The notes below the pieces were generated by a model. It was not told the DNA's origin, searched no databases, and saw only the letters and a list, made by a program, of their open reading frames with translations. From positions 62,001 to 126,000 of the forward strand of contig CAMEDC010000005.1 in assembly GCA_945913255.1 (NCBI GenBank): a DNA stretch of 64,000 nucleotides, in the 5' to 3' direction. How positions within the stretch are numbered: position 1 is the stretch's first letter; every line of letters begins with the position of its first letter. The position numbers and the translations under genes are program-made. This document shows, one piece after another, positions 62,975 through 64,000 of this stretch. Source of the stretch: an uncultured Lachnospiraceae bacterium. Lineage in GTDB: Bacteria; Bacillota; Clostridia; Lachnospirales; Lachnospiraceae.

Positions 62975-64000
62975 CTACCATGATGAGCAAAATAAACAGA
63001 ATATTTTAAAAATGAGAGCCGTTCTGGAAACTCTGCCACCATTTTGTAAAACCTTTTTCAGAGGTATTGAAGAATATACCTCTGCCAGAACAAGACTGGC
63101 ATACGCATACGATATTAGATTATTTTTTGAATTTTTGCACGAAAAAAATGCTGTTTGTGCCAAAATGGAAATATCTCAGTATCCACTCACTATTCTGGAA
63201 CAGCTTAATCGACAGGATATTGAAGAATATCTGGAATATATGGCTCTCTATGAAAAGGACGGCAAAGAAATCTCAAACGATGAGCGCGGAAAAGCAAGAA
63301 AACTTGCTTCTTTGCGCAGTTTTTACAACTATTTTTATCAAAACGAAATGATTTCACAGAATCCCGCTTCTCTCGTTCCCCTTCCGAAGCGTCATGAAAA
63401 AGAAATTATTCGACTGGAGCCAAATGAAGTAGCTATTCTGCTGGATCAGGTAGAGGACGGTACAAAACTGACGAAGAAAGAGCTTGAATACCATAAAAAG
63501 ACAAAGCTAAGAGATGTAGCACTTTTAACCCTGCTTCTCGGAACCGGTATCCGTGTGTCCGAATGTGTTGGATTAAATCTATCAGACGTTGACTTTGAGT
63601 CAGATGGTATTAAAATCAGACGAAAAGGCGGATATGAAGCAGTTATTTATTTTGGAGAAGAAGTGGAAACTGCACTGCTTGATTATCTTGAAGAGAGAGA
63701 ACATATCATACCGGAAGCAGGACATGAAGATGCGCTTTTTCTTTCCCTGCAAAACAGAAGAATGGCAGTACGCTCCGTTGAAAATCTGGTAAAAAAATAT
63801 GCTTCTCGAGTAACAACACTAAAGAAAATCACTCCACACAAATTAAGAAGCACCTATGGTACCGCGCTCTATCAGGAAACAGGAGATATTTATCTTGTGG
63901 CCGATGTACTTGGACATAAAGATGTAAACACCACCAGAAAACACTATGCTGCACAAGAGGATGAACGCAGACGTCAAGCCAGAAATTTTGTTAAACTCAG
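62961..64000 (+). CDS. Tyrosine recombinase, Xer-like (partial, runs off the window)
   Basis: Not in the ORF track because it has no stop before the window edge. The frame from ATG 62961 (MKQNNYHDEQNKQN) is open for 346 codons. A SAM-like N-terminal core-binding domain is seen (SARTRLAYAYDIRLFFEFL). The catalytic set is complete: Arg in GTGIRVSE, Lys in KIRRKGG, His-x-x-Arg in TPHKLRSTYG, His in LGHKD, and Tyr in TTRKHYAAQ. The length (at least 346) is a little over XerC/XerD. It overlaps the TtcA-like gene by 14 bases. ATG 63012 is an alternative start. No other mobile genes are near, so a housekeeping Xer-type role is more likely than phage integrase. Confidence 0.88.
   Translation, partial: MKQNNYHDEQNKQNILKMRAVLETLPPFCKTFFRGIEEYTSARTRLAYAYDIRLFFEFLHEKNAVCAKMEISQYPLTILEQLNRQDIEEYLEYMALYEKDGKEISNDERGKARKLASLRSFYNYFYQNEMISQNPASLVPLPKRHEKEIIRLEPNEVAILLDQVEDGTKLTKKELEYHKKTKLRDVALLTLLLGTGIRVSECVGLNLSDVDFESDGIKIRRKGGYEAVIYFGEEVETALLDYLEEREHIIPEAGHEDALFLSLQNRRMAVRSVENLVKKYASRVTTLKKITPHKLRSTYGTALYQETGDIYLVADVLGHKDVNTTRKHYAAQEDERRRQARNFVKL

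Noticed and set aside
62961-64000. Prophage or integrative element boundary
   Set aside because: The recombinase is coupled to a tRNA thiolation gene and no tRNA, att repeat or other mobile gene is visible in the window.

Overview
The window looks like a chromosomal, housekeeping-rich stretch from a low-GC, Gram-positive, spore-forming anaerobe of the class Clostridia, most likely family Lachnospiraceae. The basis is Firmicutes-type gene order (rpmB / asp23 / fakA / recG; rsmD / coaD; paired TIGR03960-TIGR03936 radical-SAM genes followed by RNase G), sporulation-type genes (GerW/YtfJ-like, YlbJ-like), rubrerythrin, strong AGGAGG ribosome sites with some TTG and GTG starts, and TTGACA-17-TATAAT-like promoters. 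I could not run any search, so the taxonomic call is inference. No rRNA, tRNA, CRISPR array, prophage or transposase gene was recognised.

Layout. 1-1.2 kb: end of ilvN, then ilvC. 1.3-6.3 kb: DedA membrane protein, GT4 glycosyltransferase, OmpR-type regulator and a large multi-membrane histidine kinase. 6.4-8.2 kb: leuCD. 8.3-9.7 kb: MATE transporter. 9.8-12.4 kb: ruvA, a 0.4 kb structured non-coding element, ruvB, zapA. 12.4-17.5 kb: U32-family protein, FtsW/RodA-type glycosyltransferase, class B PBP. 17.5-20.4 kb: Nudix, a conserved small protein, DUF2953 protein, GerW-like protein, a 46-residue membrane peptide and a coiled-coil protein with a J-domain-like end. 20.4-26 kb: rpmB (minus), asp23, fakA, recG, degV. 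26-32.4 kb: hybrid histidine kinase and a type IIA topoisomerase pair. 32.4-36.4 kb: rsmD, coaD, coiled-coil protein, cell-wall amidase, ylbJ (minus). 36.5-42.5 kb: two pseudouridine synthases, HAD phosphatase, YgiQ radical SAM, a decayed SDR gene, an unknown membrane protein, recU. 42.5-47.7 kb: hisZ-hisG-hisD-hisB-hisIE behind a strong promoter. 47.9-51.3 kb: HelD-type helicase with an unusual C-terminal extension and a convergent small membrane protein. 51.4-54.9 kb: MoxR / DUF58 / membrane protein. 54.9-59.4 kb: the two radical-SAM-system genes, RNase G, Nudix. 59.5-62 kb (minus): dtd, AI-2E transporter, rubrerythrin. 62.2-64 kb: TtcA-like thiolase and a tyrosine recombinase that runs off the end.

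The genes group into amino-acid synthesis (ilv, leu, his), envelope and division (GT4, FtsW/PBP, amidase, ZapA), recombination and topology (RuvAB, RecG, RecU, topoisomerase, HelD, Xer-like), and RNA modification or decay (RsmD, RsuA, RluA-type, TtcA, RNase G, U32). The three items most worth a second look are the nested palindromic element between ruvA and ruvB, the HelD helicase carrying a domain that resembles only the N-terminal part of GH31 glycosidases, and a HisIE enzyme fused to a HisF-like barrel that seems to have lost both catalytic aspartates.
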